Below are positions 21,663-31,109 of a stretch of DNA of 64,000 nucleotides, one piece after another. Source of the DNA: Flavobacterium anhuiense (lineage in GTDB: Bacteria > Bacteroidota > Bacteroidia > Flavobacteriales > Flavobacteriaceae); contig NZ_FMVC01000005.1 of NCBI RefSeq assembly GCF_900101855.1, positions 186,001 to 250,000 on the forward strand, written 5' to 3'. The position numbers were made by a program, and so were the translations under genes. The notes beneath the pieces are model-generated. The model saw nothing but the letters and a program-made list of their open reading frames with translations, was not told the origin of the DNA and searched no databases. Each line of letters begins with the position of its first letter. Position 1 is the stretch's first letter.

Positions 21663-22409
21663 TTAAGGCAGGTATTTAGCGGTAAATTTAGTGGAGATAA
21701 ATCCTCCAGCAATCGGAAGTATCTTTGAAGGATCCTTCGCGTCATCTAGCCCTGTTGACATATTCACGATATCATCTCCTGCAAAATCCTTTGAATTAGG
21801 ATTGATTAGGCTTCGGATAGCCGATGCATGGCGAGCTTCCACCGAAACAATTTTTCCTGCCAGCAGCAGATAATCGGCTGTTTTAATCAATCTCCCAGCT
21901 CCGTTATATGCGGCAACTCCCGTGTCTTCAAGCGCTTTGGCTGTAGCAAGGACTTCAGTGCGGCTGTTAAAGTTTAGAGAACCGTAGTTAAAAGAAAGTG
22001 TTGGCAGTAGTTGTGTGGACGGATTAGGAAGCGCTCCGGTTAAGGCAGCTTTAAAGAAATCTCTGTGCACCACCTCATGATGATAAAGATCAGTCAGTAC
22101 TTCGCGTTCTAAAGAACTGAACGCGCTGTTGAAGCTAGAGGCGTTAACGACTTTCGTGTAAAAGTCGGCTTCTAGCTGCTCTAGGGCATAGGCATAGGTG
22201 AGAACCCCGAAATCTCCTGAGCCTAAATCGAATACGCCATTGCGGACGCCCGGAAGGGTATCCTCCTGCATGGGTTGGTCATCATCACTGTCGCTGCATC
22301 CTGCGATAAGAAGACTTGCGGAGGCAAGTGCCAAACCGCTGAGCTTCAAAAAACTTCTTCTGCTGTCCAGGGACGGGTTTACTGCCTGGATTTTAACTTC
22401 GTTTTTCAT
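21663..22409 (-). CDS. Ferritin-like lipoprotein with Tat-type signal
   Basis: A 248-aa relative of the next gene downstream. The N terminus holds SRRSFLKLSG, a twin-arginine motif, followed by a hydrophobic stretch and SLLIAGC, a lipobox, so it is probably folded before export and then lipid-anchored. Ferritin-like helices include YALEQLEADFYTKVV, YHHEVVHRDFFKAAL, AKALEDTGVAAYNGAG and VSVEARHASAIRSL, keeping the acidic and ExxH ligands. A Tat signal on a metal-binding fold makes sense, because the metal can be loaded in the cytoplasm. It is first gene of a two-gene minus strand operon. The 276 bases upstream show no promoter I can defend. Confidence 0.82.
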   Translation of the reverse strand: MKNEVKIQAVNPSLDSRRSFLKLSGLALASASLLIAGCSDSDDDQPMQEDTLPGVRNGVFDLGSGDFGVLTYAYALEQLEADFYTKVVNASSFNSAFSSLEREVLTDLYHHEVVHRDFFKAALTGALPNPSTQLLPTLSFNYGSLNFNSRTEVLATAKALEDTGVAAYNGAGRLIKTADYLLLAGKIVSVEARHASAIRSLINPNSKDFAGDDIVNMSTGLDDAKDPSKILPIAGGFISTKFTAKYLP

Positions 22410-22685
22410 AATCTAGTTTTTATTAGGTTAAACAACACTGGTTTAGTTCGCTGGTATTTAGGTATTAACGAAATTTTAGCAAGTACGGTTTTAAAATGAA
22501 ACTCTTTTTTCTAAAACGTCCGCTACGCTTATGAAAAATGAAGATAAAGGAGTCTTAAACTCTGTTTGTATTTTTAGAGCTAACGAAAAAGGGAGATTAA
22601 ATTTATGTAAGGTTTCAGAGGTATTATATAAGCAACAGCGTCATTTATGAGACAAATTTGATTTATTAATTTAAACATTATCGAT

Positions 22686-24878
22686 ATGCTTCATCCTGTT
22701 ACGCCTTGGACAGCTACTGTTCAGGCAGATATTGTAAATGCCGAGTTGCTGCATGAAACCGCGCTTTTCGAATACCAACTTCAGATATATAATGCTGGAG
22801 ATTCCCTATGGCTTGCCATGCAGTGGCCTAAATCTGGAAGAATGGCATTTAGACTGGCCTTTGGCATGAACAGCAATTTTTATAAAGTTCAGGTTAAGAA
22901 GCGGGAAAATGATTTGCTAATAGAAGCTTGGACTAGACTGGGACATTATACGGTCAGGCTTTGCTTTCCAGAGGCAGATTCAGCGCTGTTTCGTTATACT
23001 ACCTCATTCACAGCGGCTTTTTCTCTACTGATTCCATTCTGGCCTCGAGATATTGTGCCACTAACCTATGACGGCAGGGTAGAGAATACCTCAGGGATCA
23101 TCCATTCACATCAGCAGGGCGCGCGCTCAGGGCATATCTTTTTCAGCATGACTCGACCTGAAACAGGATCGGTCTTCTATTTCCAAAATCTAAGCGCCAT
23201 GTCTGCCTACTGCGAGACATCGCAGACTTCGCTTTCGCAAACAGTCGGAGGAAGCTGGCCAGAAATAGGATTTGAATTTCCCGTAAACCGCGAGAAGCCT
23301 ATCCCTGAGGGGATAGAATTTATTATCTCAGATGCTTTGGTTTTGCTCGATGAAAAGATTATGAAGGAAGAAAGTCAGATGACCTCTGCGTTTTTAAATC
23401 ATCTTAGCGTCATTTACAATCATATTGAAAAGCCTGAACCTGTTTATCAGGACTGGCTTGGTATCGCGGAGAAAGTTTTGGGGCAACTGCACCTGAATAA
23501 GGGGTGTTGGACAATGGCCAATAGTTCGCCTTTCTTGAATGCTTATGTATGCGATTATAAAACTCCTGCTGAAATTATGGTGCAGTTGGCTGTGAAGCTG
23601 CCTCTTCACGAATATTTAGCCTGGTCTGAAAGTTCCCATCCCATGTATGATGATCTGGATATGGGACTTGAGGACTTCTATGATGAGCGTGTCAAAAGCA
23701 TCGTCCGCTGGCATCCCGCTCTTGTAGACCAGCTAGACAAATCTGAAGAGCAGAAACGTGAGATGGTGATGGATTCTTGGTACCTCCATCATCCGCTTTT
23801 AAATTTGGCGCGTCTAGCCCTTAGAGGGGATAAAATTGCAGAGAAGCTCTTTCTGGATTCCGTAGATTATGCCGTAAAGACCGCACGGCATTTTGACTAT
23901 AATTGGCCAGTTTTTTATAAGATGACAACCTATGAGGTTATTAAGGCAGAAACCCAGCCAGGAGAGGGAGGGGAGAAGGATGTGCCAGGCTCCTATGCTC
24001 ATGTAATGCTGATGGCGTACAAGCTCACAGATGAAAAGCGTTTTTTAAATGAAGCCCTGCGTGCACTTAAAAGTTTAGAAGGGCTAGGATTTGACATTTT
24101 CTATCAGGCCAATAATACAGCTTTTACCGCCGGTGCATTGGCAGAGCTCTATCTCGAAACCAATGATGAGAAGTTCCTCAAGCTGAGCTATAGCTGTATA
24201 GCTGGCCTATTTAAAAACATGCAGATCTGGAGTTGCGGCTACGGTTACGGAAAGCATTTCCCCAGTTTCTTTTCGGTATTTCCCTTAGATGATGCGCCCT
24301 ATACAGCAGCTTACGAAGAGTTTGAAGTCTATGCTGCTCTTCATCATTATATGGAAGTGACACAAAATATTGACATACTCCCAGCATTAAAAGTATTAAT
24401 TCCTGAGTTCATCAAATATGCTTCAGCAAGGCTTGCCTATTATTATCCGCCATTATTGCCTCAGGATATGATTGCTCAAGAGATTAAAACAGGGGAAGTG
24501 CAGAAAGAGCTATGGGTGCCTTTGGAAGACATTCACGATGGGTGGGAGAAATCTGGAGAAGTCGGACAGGAAGTTTATGGGGCAGGCCTCGCTTTCGGAG
24601 TGGTGCCCCGACAGTATTTTAGGCTAAAGGATCTTAATGCAATAGGCTTTATCAATTATCCTGCACTAAAGTTCCGCTTCGTAAAAAAAAAGATCACCTT
24701 TATAGTAGCTGGAAGTCCAAAGTTTAGGGCTCTAATGAAAGTCAGCGGGCTTTCCAAAACTGCCGTATCAAAAATTAAGGTAGAGGTTAAAGAGAATTCC
24801 AAATATACCGAAATTAAAGCCGTCAATGGGAATGAATTTGAATTTCCTGGTGATGCGGCAGTAAGAATCAGCTGGTAA
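22686..24878 (+). CDS. Unrecognised 730-aa protein, probable beta-sandwich plus (alpha/alpha) toroid
   Basis: I do not recognise the family. No signal peptide or membrane helix is visible. Residues about 1-235 alternate strands and turns (ELLHETALFEYQLQIYNAGDSLWLAMQWP, then a SHQQGARSGHIFFS segment), like a beta-sandwich. Residues about 250-590 are a run of amphipathic helices with aromatic-rich turns (VPGSYAHVMLMAYKLTDE, IFYQANNTAFTAGALAELYLET, SCGYGYGKHFPSFFSVFP). That pattern resembles the (alpha/alpha)6 barrels of carbohydrate-active enzymes. The last ~90 residues return to beta. A Gfo/Idh/MocA oxidoreductase follows on the same strand 70 bases later, which also points to sugar chemistry. 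This role is inference only. Confidence 0.55.
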   Translation: MLHPVTPWTATVQADIVNAELLHETALFEYQLQIYNAGDSLWLAMQWPKSGRMAFRLAFGMNSNFYKVQVKKRENDLLIEAWTRLGHYTVRLCFPEADSALFRYTTSFTAAFSLLIPFWPRDIVPLTYDGRVENTSGIIHSHQQGARSGHIFFSMTRPETGSVFYFQNLSAMSAYCETSQTSLSQTVGGSWPEIGFEFPVNREKPIPEGIEFIISDALVLLDEKIMKEESQMTSAFLNHLSVIYNHIEKPEPVYQDWLGIAEKVLGQLHLNKGCWTMANSSPFLNAYVCDYKTPAEIMVQLAVKLPLHEYLAWSESSHPMYDDLDMGLEDFYDERVKSIVRWHPALVDQLDKSEEQKREMVMDSWYLHHPLLNLARLALRGDKIAEKLFLDSVDYAVKTARHFDYNWPVFYKMTTYEVIKAETQPGEGGEKDVPGSYAHVMLMAYKLTDEKRFLNEALRALKSLEGLGFDIFYQANNTAFTAGALAELYLETNDEKFLKLSYSCIAGLFKNMQIWSCGYGYGKHFPSFFSVFPLDDAPYTAAYEEFEVYAALHHYMEVTQNIDILPALKVLIPEFIKYASARLAYYYPPLLPQDMIAQEIKTGEVQKELWVPLEDIHDGWEKSGEVGQEVYGAGLAFGVVPRQYFRLKDLNAIGFINYPALKFRFVKKKITFIVAGSPKFRALMKVSGLSKTAVSKIKVEVKENSKYTEIKAVNGNEFEFPGDAAVRISW

Positions 24879-24948
24879 TTTGGCTCATGCAAAAGATGGA
24901 ACATTATTTTTAGAACAGATGCCCACTTGGGACTTAAATTTAAAAGAT

Positions 24949-26082
24949 ATGAAAACATATAAAGTAGGTATAATAGGCTATGGTGGATTTGGCCAATTTC
25001 TGCACCATTGGTGGGACAGACTGGAGCAAATCGAGATAGTGGCTATCGCTGATACCACGGCAGGTCTTAAGACTGAAGGGAATTGTAAGTTGTATGGGAG
25101 TTGGAAGGAGTTGCTTGCAGATCCCCAAATAGATATTGTAAGCATTGTAACACCTCCTACGCTGCATGCCGAAATGGCCTGCGCTGCCATGCAAGCTGGA
25201 AAGCACGTATTGCTTGAAAAGCCTGTTGCCATTAATCTGCTCCAAGCTGAGCGTATTCTGAAGGTCCAGGCAGAGACGGAAAAGATTATTACTGTTGACC
25301 ATATGATTCGATATAATCCCATTATCCACTCTTTGATGGCACTCTCGGAAATCGGAGCGCTTGGAAAGTTGCGGCATGCCGCTGTACACAATTATGCACA
25401 GGATCAAGCTCTACCTGCGGAGCACTGGTTTTGGGATGAAAAAGTCTCAGGTGGCATTATGGTAGAGCATGGAGTACACTTTTTTGACATAGTAAGTGCA
25501 CTTAGCCGTCAGAAGCCCGTAGAGGTTTATGGCACTTCTGATCAGCGCAATCAAAGGCAGAGAGACCGCATGTCAGCAATTGTCAAATATGATGATGGAC
25601 TCCTAGGGGAATATCATCATGCTTTTTCCGGCCCTGGTTTTTTTGAACAGACTACTCTTCATTTGGCATATGATCTTGCAAGAATTGAAATCGAAGGCTG
25701 GATGCCTATGAAAGGCACTCTGAAAGCTCTTACCAATTCTTCAACTCGAAAAGCTTTTACTTCTCTGCCAGATTGGAAAGAAATTTCAGCAGAAGCGATT
25801 GGCTGCGGCTCTGATGACTCGAGGCCAGAAGGCTGGGGAGCAGCAGAGGCATTATCAGAGGAGAAAGATTCTGTAAAGGCTGGCGGAATATTTTATAAAG
25901 TAGACCATATAGTTTCGGGCAGTTTTGAAATTCAGAGGACCAAGGCAGAAGTGTACGGTAGATGCGTGCAGGAGCTTTTGCTTGATGTCATTGCAAAGAT
26001 TGAAAACAAAGAGCATGAGCTTGCCGTTACGCTCCAAGATGGAGTGCAGGCGTTGCGAACTGCACTTCTAGCTTCAAGATAG
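24949..26082 (+). CDS. Gfo/Idh/MocA-family NAD(P)-dependent oxidoreductase
   Basis: A 377-aa enzyme from the ATG at 24949 (MKTYKVGIIGYGGFGQ), where the Rossmann GxGxxG begins directly after the start. The 23 residues in front, from a possible TTG at 24880, are unlikely to be translated. Family marks are VTPPTLHAEMACAAMQAGKHVLLEKPVA (about residues 66-93), with the EKP catalytic lysine motif, and HGVHFFDIVSAL with the expected histidine and aspartate. Such enzymes oxidise or reduce sugars and inositols. The partner gene upstream is of unknown function. The C-terminal ~60 residues contain an acidic insert not obvious in short family members. Confidence 0.88.
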   Translation: MKTYKVGIIGYGGFGQFLHHWWDRLEQIEIVAIADTTAGLKTEGNCKLYGSWKELLADPQIDIVSIVTPPTLHAEMACAAMQAGKHVLLEKPVAINLLQAERILKVQAETEKIITVDHMIRYNPIIHSLMALSEIGALGKLRHAAVHNYAQDQALPAEHWFWDEKVSGGIMVEHGVHFFDIVSALSRQKPVEVYGTSDQRNQRQRDRMSAIVKYDDGLLGEYHHAFSGPGFFEQTTLHLAYDLARIEIEGWMPMKGTLKALTNSSTRKAFTSLPDWKEISAEAIGCGSDDSRPEGWGAAEALSEEKDSVKAGGIFYKVDHIVSGSFEIQRTKAEVYGRCVQELLLDVIAKIENKEHELAVTLQDGVQALRTALLASR

Positions 26083-26120
26083 CTTAAGAGCAACCTTTAA
26101 AAGATGATTCTACGGAAATA

Positions 26121-26157
26121 AAAAAAGGAAACAGTGTGTTTTTCTGTTTCCTTTTTT
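26121..26157. terminator. Bidirectional terminator between convergent genes
   Basis: AAAAAAGGAAACAG (26121-26134) and CTGTTTCCTTTTTT (26144-26157) form a 14-bp stem with A/T ends. It can serve the + strand oxidoreductase gene and the minus strand beta-helix gene. Confidence 0.85.
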
Positions 26158-26181
26158 ATAATTGTTAAGATTAATAGGTAA

Positions 26182-27468
26182 TTATCTGCCGCTAGATGCA
26201 GTAATTTTTCCTAACTGTAGCCTGTAGTCCGGTCTTTTTGCATTGTAGATATCCACAAAGGTTTCTTTATTATCAGTTTGGGAATATACATTAGAAAAAA
26301 TACTGTTGCCATACCAGTTTTCCAGATCTGAATTATCAGTATTGTTTTCTGTAAAGATGTTGCCAGTGCACTGGTTGAAAAACATCTCTTCAAATTTGAT
26401 TTTTTTCAAATTATCAGCATTCATTTCAGTTTTGCTATCCAACAACACTGCTGGATTAAATCCTGATACAACGCTTCTTTTTAGTTCTAGAGCAGTGTTT
26501 TCGCCGACATAGATTGCTTCTTTTACTAAACCTGACTGAACATCAGCCTTAATATTCTCGCTGTCATTAAGAAGGGTAAGATTGGAAGCAGAAACAAAAG
26601 TCGATTTTTTTGTGAAGTCAGTTTCGTTTTTCTTTTCATAAGCTTTAACCTCTAGGCATCTAGAACCATCTTTGTTGCTTGAAAGGTATGAAGATCTCAC
26701 TGCAAGAGAATTGAAAAGTCGACATTGTGCTCCTTGAGTAATTTTAAAGTCGTCATTGATAGATTTATAAGAAACCAACTGCGATGCATTTACATCTCCG
26801 CCATAAAAGGCAAAAGAATCGCCTCCTGAGAAGCTCACCATAATGTTTTCTAAGACTGTTTTATTTCCAGCTCCTGCAACTGTAAGGCCGTTAAAGGCAT
26901 CTGCTCCCTTTACTTTTCTTCCAGCAAATTCAATACGAACATATTTTAAGATTCCTGAGGAGCTAGCGGCATTGTTGCCACCATAAACGGTAAGGGAAGG
27001 ATCAAGATCCATGTTATAGGAGCCCACGCTGCCAAATTTATTGATAGGCGCATCACCCAAAATAACTATGCCGCCCCAGTCGCCTGCCTTTTTCATGCTG
27101 GCATTTGAGGTAAATATGATAGGGTCTGTTTCCTGACCTTCAGCCATAATTTTAGATCCTTTTGTAATAATAAGAGTGCCTTTGGTTGCGGCATCTCCAA
27201 TAATTACTGTACCCGGGTCAATAGTTAGAACCGAATTATTGGTTACATATACATTGCCATGAAGAATGTATACGTTTTTTTTCATCAATTTAGTATTCTC
27301 GGTAATGTTTCCAGCCAGTATTTGGTTTGCATCTTTGGATTCGGTTTTCTGTGGCTTGAATTCTGTCCAGTTGTCCAACCAGTTTGCATATCCAATTATT
27401 CCTTTTTCTTGCTGTGCATTTGCTGCCACTGCTAGTAGCAGACAAATCGTTAAAGTAATTTTTTTCAT
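26182..27468 (-). CDS. Exported right-handed beta-helix protein of unknown role
   Basis: A 428-aa protein with a clear signal peptide (ITLTICLLLAVAANAQ). The body is a ladder of short strands with repeated small and polar residues, for example VYILHGNVYVTNNSVLTIDPGTVIIGD, then SKIMAEGQETDPIIFTSNAS and WGGIVILGDAPIN. This is the typical look of Bacteroidota surface proteins with parallel beta-helix repeats. No catalytic motif and no T9SS sorting tail are visible. It diverges from the sulfatase gene across a 380-base gap. Relatives are often simply called hypothetical or cell-surface proteins, so I give no function. Confidence 0.7.
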   Translation of the reverse strand: MKKITLTICLLLAVAANAQQEKGIIGYANWLDNWTEFKPQKTESKDANQILAGNITENTKLMKKNVYILHGNVYVTNNSVLTIDPGTVIIGDAATKGTLIITKGSKIMAEGQETDPIIFTSNASMKKAGDWGGIVILGDAPINKFGSVGSYNMDLDPSLTVYGGNNAASSSGILKYVRIEFAGRKVKGADAFNGLTVAGAGNKTVLENIMVSFSGGDSFAFYGGDVNASQLVSYKSINDDFKITQGAQCRLFNSLAVRSSYLSSNKDGSRCLEVKAYEKKNETDFTKKSTFVSASNLTLLNDSENIKADVQSGLVKEAIYVGENTALELKRSVVSGFNPAVLLDSKTEMNADNLKKIKFEEMFFNQCTGNIFTENNTDNSDLENWYGNSIFSNVYSQTDNKETFVDIYNAKRPDYRLQLGKITASSGR

Positions 27469-27848
27469 AGTCTTGGGGCTATTGTTATTATTACATGTTT
27501 TTGGTACTCAAATAGTTTACTTATTTTTATTTTATAGCAGATGTAAAAATGATCGCTAGTATTAAAAAAACAAAAATCTCTACTTTTCGGATGACCTACT
27601 ACAAATATACTAAAAAGATTAGACTCTGCGGGGCTTTGCTTATATTTAACATTTGTTGAAGCAAACTTAGCTGAGAAAAGTTTTTCAGAGGCTTTTTATC
27701 TGTTTTTGAATTACCAGAATAGGTTTCATTTTTTAAATATTTGGTTTCATCTTATAAAATGAAACCAGATTGATATACGAATAGATATCCATTTAAATTT
27801 TAAGGCTTTAATTTTAGTAAGATATTAATTCCAATAAATTATAGCTCT
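27469..27848. other. Divergent intergenic region, 380 bases
   Basis: The region separates the minus strand beta-helix gene from the + strand sulfatase and must hold both promoters. It is strongly A/T-rich, and no TAnnTTTG box with a correctly spaced TTG could be found on either strand. AAATATTTGGTTTCAT and ATAAAATGAAACCAGATT in 27736-27770 contain GGTTTCAT and ATGAAACC, an inverted 8-bp pair that could be an operator. Confidence 0.4.
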
Positions 27849-29462
27849 ATGAAAAAGAAAACACTATTAATGGCATTGATCAGTTTATGTGCTTTGGCAT
27901 ATTTAAGCTCAGAGGCTCAAACTAAAAAAAAGCCTAATATCATAATGGTTATCTCAGACGATACAGGCTGGGGAGACCTAGGGGTCTACGGAGGAGGAGT
28001 AGGTCGAGGCATGCCGACACCCAATCTCGACAGAATGGCAAAAGAAGGCATGCAATTTTGGTCATTTTACGGACAGCCAAGCTGTACCCCAGGAAGAGCC
28101 GCGATGCTTACAGGACGCATTCCGAATAGAAGCGGTATGACCACAGTTGCTTTTCAAGGACAGGGAGGCGGACTGCCTAAAGAAGAATGGACGTTGGCTT
28201 CGGTGCTTAAAAAAGCCAATTACAAAACGTATTTTTCTGGAAAATGGCACCTTGGAGAAGCAGACTATGCAATGCCTATAGCGCATGGTTTTGACAAAAT
28301 GCAGAATGTGGTGCTTTATCATTTGAATGCTTATACTTATGCTTTCCAGTCTTGGAATCCAGAGATGTCTCCAGAGATGCTGGAGCTTTTCAAAAAAGTG
28401 ACTACAGGTATACTTGAAGGCGAAGCAGGAGGAAAAGCTAGAGAGGTTAGTAAGGTTACTGAAGAGAATATAGCTGAACTGGATATGATGATGGTAGAAA
28501 ATAACTTAAAGCAGCTTGATGAATATGGAAAAAGCAAAGATCCGTTTTTTATGTGTATCAATTTTGCTAAAAATCATCAGCCAAACCTTCCTTCTAAACA
28601 GTTTGCAGGCAAATCTCCAGGTAAGAGCAAATATTCAGATGCTGTAGTAGAGATGGATTACAATGTAGGCCGTATTATGGATAAAATTCGTTCTTTGGGC
28701 ATAGCAGAAAATACAATTGTCATTTATACAGTAGATAATGGCGCTTGGCAAGATGTGCATCCTGATTCTGGATATACTCCTTTTAGAGGTACCAAAGGAA
28801 CAGATAGAGAAGGTGGCAGCCGCGTGCCTGCAATTGCTTGGTGGCCAGGACAGATTGAGGCAGGAAGCCAAAGCCATGATATTGTAGGCGGACTTGATCT
28901 TATGGCTACTTTTGCAAGCCTTGCTGGAGTGGAGCTTCCTAAAAAAGACAGAGCAGGTGCTGACATGGTTTTTGATAGCTATGATATGTCAAATGTATTG
29001 TTTAAAAAAGGAACGCCGCTTCGTGATAGATGGTTCTATTTTACAGAGGCCGAATTGTCGCCAGGAGCTGTACGAATAGGAAAATTCAAAGCGGTATTTA
29101 ATACGCGAGGTGATAATGGTGCTATTGCAGGAAGTGACGCCCCTGGGCAGCAACTAGGCTGGAGAGGAGATGAAACCTATGTAGCAACAGTTCCCGCTAT
29201 TTACAATCTGTGGCAAGATCCTCAAGAGCGTTATGATTTGTTCATGAACAGCTGGACAGAGAAAACATGGACAGCTATAATTTTTAACCAGGCCATTGCA
29301 GATCTGATGAAAACCTATGCCCAGATACCTCCAAGAGCACCTCAGAGCGAAACTTTTACAGGCGAGATGCAGATAGAGCGTTTTAGGACTATTGAACAGG
29401 TGAAAAAAATGATGAACGAAAAGAAAACCACTCTGCCACCATTAAGTGTGGATCCAAAATAG
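27849..29462 (+). CDS. Exported type I arylsulfatase
   Basis: A 537-aa sulfatase with a signal peptide (LMALISLCALAYLSSEAQ). The maturation motif C79-T-P-G-R83 is followed by AAMLTGR, and C79 would be converted to formylglycine. The metal site begins with D37-D38 in VISDDTGWGDLG and continues in TVDNGAW. The lysine of the active site is expected in FSGKWHLGE. It removes sulfate esters, most likely from a sulfated glycan or small aryl sulfate. No sulfatase-maturing radical-SAM enzyme is in the window, so it must be supplied from elsewhere. The long C-terminal tail is rich in Pro, Lys and Glu. A terminator follows closely. Confidence 0.92.
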   Translation: MKKKTLLMALISLCALAYLSSEAQTKKKPNIIMVISDDTGWGDLGVYGGGVGRGMPTPNLDRMAKEGMQFWSFYGQPSCTPGRAAMLTGRIPNRSGMTTVAFQGQGGGLPKEEWTLASVLKKANYKTYFSGKWHLGEADYAMPIAHGFDKMQNVVLYHLNAYTYAFQSWNPEMSPEMLELFKKVTTGILEGEAGGKAREVSKVTEENIAELDMMMVENNLKQLDEYGKSKDPFFMCINFAKNHQPNLPSKQFAGKSPGKSKYSDAVVEMDYNVGRIMDKIRSLGIAENTIVIYTVDNGAWQDVHPDSGYTPFRGTKGTDREGGSRVPAIAWWPGQIEAGSQSHDIVGGLDLMATFASLAGVELPKKDRAGADMVFDSYDMSNVLFKKGTPLRDRWFYFTEAELSPGAVRIGKFKAVFNTRGDNGAIAGSDAPGQQLGWRGDETYVATVPAIYNLWQDPQERYDLFMNSWTEKTWTAIIFNQAIADLMKTYAQIPPRAPQSETFTGEMQIERFRTIEQVKKMMNEKKTTLPPLSVDPK

Positions 29463-29486
29463 ATTGGATATAGAACTTTAACAATC

Positions 29487-29520
29487 AAAGGGACAGCGTG
29501 CTGTCTCTTTTTATTTTTGG
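29487..29520 (+). terminator. Intrinsic terminator after the sulfatase gene
   Basis: AAAGGGACAGC (29487-29497), a two-base turn, then GCTGTCTCTTT (29500-29510) and a T-rich tail. Confidence 0.8.
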
Positions 29521-29630
29521 GCTAAATTATGTTTTCCTTAATTATAGAAATGTTGGACTACGAAGCTCTGAAAAGAAGATCTACATTCAGCAATGCCATG
29601 ATGGATTTTTTTATAATTTAGCTTCTTATA

Positions 29631-30446
29631 ATGGGAAACGAGAAAATTTTAAGCGGAAGAATTGCTGTTCCTGAAGAATTTCAGGAGGTATTTTCGCATT
29701 TTTATTTTGCAGAGAACAATTCGGAAGGGACGATCACACAAACACTTCTGCCTTCCTATCAGACTATTATGATCTTCATTTTTGGAGAAAAGGCTTTGAT
29801 CCACACGCAGAACGATGCCAGTTTGGAAGTGGAGAAGTCTATTGTTCTGGGGCCCGTAAAAAAAGCATTTGACTATTCTCTACCCGCGGGGAGCAAAATT
29901 TTAGCAGCAAATTTTAAAGACGATGCCTTTTATCGTTTTTTTGGACCGGCGGCCATTTCAGAGAATCTACCCGTTGATTCTGATTCGTTGCTAGATGAAA
30001 ACTGCTTTACTGCCCTTTGGAACAGACTTGCAGGGATTGAAGATCAAGAACGCCAGGTAGAGTGTATCCTTGAATTTTGCAGGCCTTATCTGAGAAATCG
30101 AAACCCGGTGGTCCAGCAACTAATAGAACTAAATACTACAGCTTACAGTCCCATAAAGGAAGTGGCTGGAGATAAAAAACAAACTGAGCGCGCCATACAG
30201 CTTACCCATAAAAAACATTTAGGCTATTCAGCCAAAGAGATTATGCGCTTTCGGCGTTTTCTTAAAGCTGTCCAGATCATGCAGACTATTGCAGGGAGAG
30301 CTTCAAAAGAGGATTGGTTTGAAATCATTGAGCAGTGCGGGTATTATGATCAGAGCCAGCTTATTAACGATTTTAAACATTATATAAATCTAAGCCCATC
30401 CAGATATCTTAAGCTCCAGTGCAGCATATGCAGTCCTTTGGAGTAA
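29631..30446 (+). CDS. AraC-family transcriptional regulator
   Basis: A 271-aa protein. An N-terminal cupin-like half (about 1-135, including LPSYQTIMIFIFGE) is followed by a helical half that ends with a weakly conserved AraC double helix-turn-helix: KKHLGYSAKEIMRFRRFLKAVQIMQ and then IIEQCGYYDQSQLINDFKHYINLSPSRYL, where the F.. P..Y pattern of the second helix-turn-helix is clear. It sits 73 bases before a flavin oxidoreductase gene on the same strand and may control it, as is common for such neighbours. The effector is unknown. Confidence 0.85.
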   Translation: MGNEKILSGRIAVPEEFQEVFSHFYFAENNSEGTITQTLLPSYQTIMIFIFGEKALIHTQNDASLEVEKSIVLGPVKKAFDYSLPAGSKILAANFKDDAFYRFFGPAAISENLPVDSDSLLDENCFTALWNRLAGIEDQERQVECILEFCRPYLRNRNPVVQQLIELNTTAYSPIKEVAGDKKQTERAIQLTHKKHLGYSAKEIMRFRRFLKAVQIMQTIAGRASKEDWFEIIEQCGYYDQSQLINDFKHYINLSPSRYLKLQCSICSPLE

Positions 30447-30518
30447 TTTTCGTTTTCTTACAATTTTATGGTATGTGCCAAGTCTAAATTTGTCCTATCA
30501 ATTTAAAATTATAGAACA

Positions 30519-31109
30519 ATGAGACATTTAATTATTTATGCCCATCCTAATGGGGAAAGCTTGAACGGAAAATTTAAAGATGCCTTGCAAGGTTATTTGT
30601 TGCAAAAAGGCAATGAGGTTATAGTTAGAGATTTATATGAATTGCAATTTGATCCTGTACTTTCACTTCAAGATATGGAAGGCCAAAGAAAAGGCCAGGT
30701 GGAAGATGATGTAAGACTAGAGCAGGAATTCATAAGCTGGGCAGAGCACATAACGTTTATTCATCCGATCTGGTGGACAGGAATGCCCGCTGTTATGAAG
30801 GGCTATATTGATCGAGTATTTAGCTATGGATTTGCTTACCGCTATGATCAGGGCGTTCAGAAGGGGCTTCTTAAGGGGAAGCAGGCTGTGATCATTAATA
30901 CGCATGGCAAATCGCATGATGAATACCGTGAAATTGGAATGGATAGGGCATTAAGGCTTACTTCCGACAAAGGAATCTACAACTACTGTGGATTTGAGAT
31001 CAGCCAACATTTCTTTTTTGAAAAGGCAGACCGTGTGGATGCCGAAACTGTGGAATCATGGATTACAGAAATATTGGCCTTGTACAAAAACACGGCTGTC
31101 GCATTATGA
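30519..31109 (+). CDS. NAD(P)H-dependent flavin oxidoreductase (NQO1/MdaB-like flavodoxin fold)
   Basis: A 196-aa soluble protein with the flavodoxin-like opening HLIIYAHPNGESLNGKF, and the FMN/FAD-binding segments FIHPIWWTGMPAVMKGYIDRVFSYGFAY and VINTHGKS. These match the NQO1, KefF and MdaB family of two-electron quinone reductases. Its stop overlaps the start of the next gene (ATGA), so the two are translationally coupled. The AraC gene upstream is a likely regulator. The role may be quinone or electrophile detoxification, which is inference from the family. Confidence 0.9.
   Translation: MRHLIIYAHPNGESLNGKFKDALQGYLLQKGNEVIVRDLYELQFDPVLSLQDMEGQRKGQVEDDVRLEQEFISWAEHITFIHPIWWTGMPAVMKGYIDRVFSYGFAYRYDQGVQKGLLKGKQAVIINTHGKSHDEYREIGMDRALRLTSDKGIYNYCGFEISQHFFFEKADRVDAETVESWITEILALYKNTAVAL

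Noticed and set aside
31058..31105. Upstream ATG for the DUF2652 gene
   Set aside because: It lies well inside the oxidoreductase gene, while ATG 31106 gives a standard ATGA overlap.
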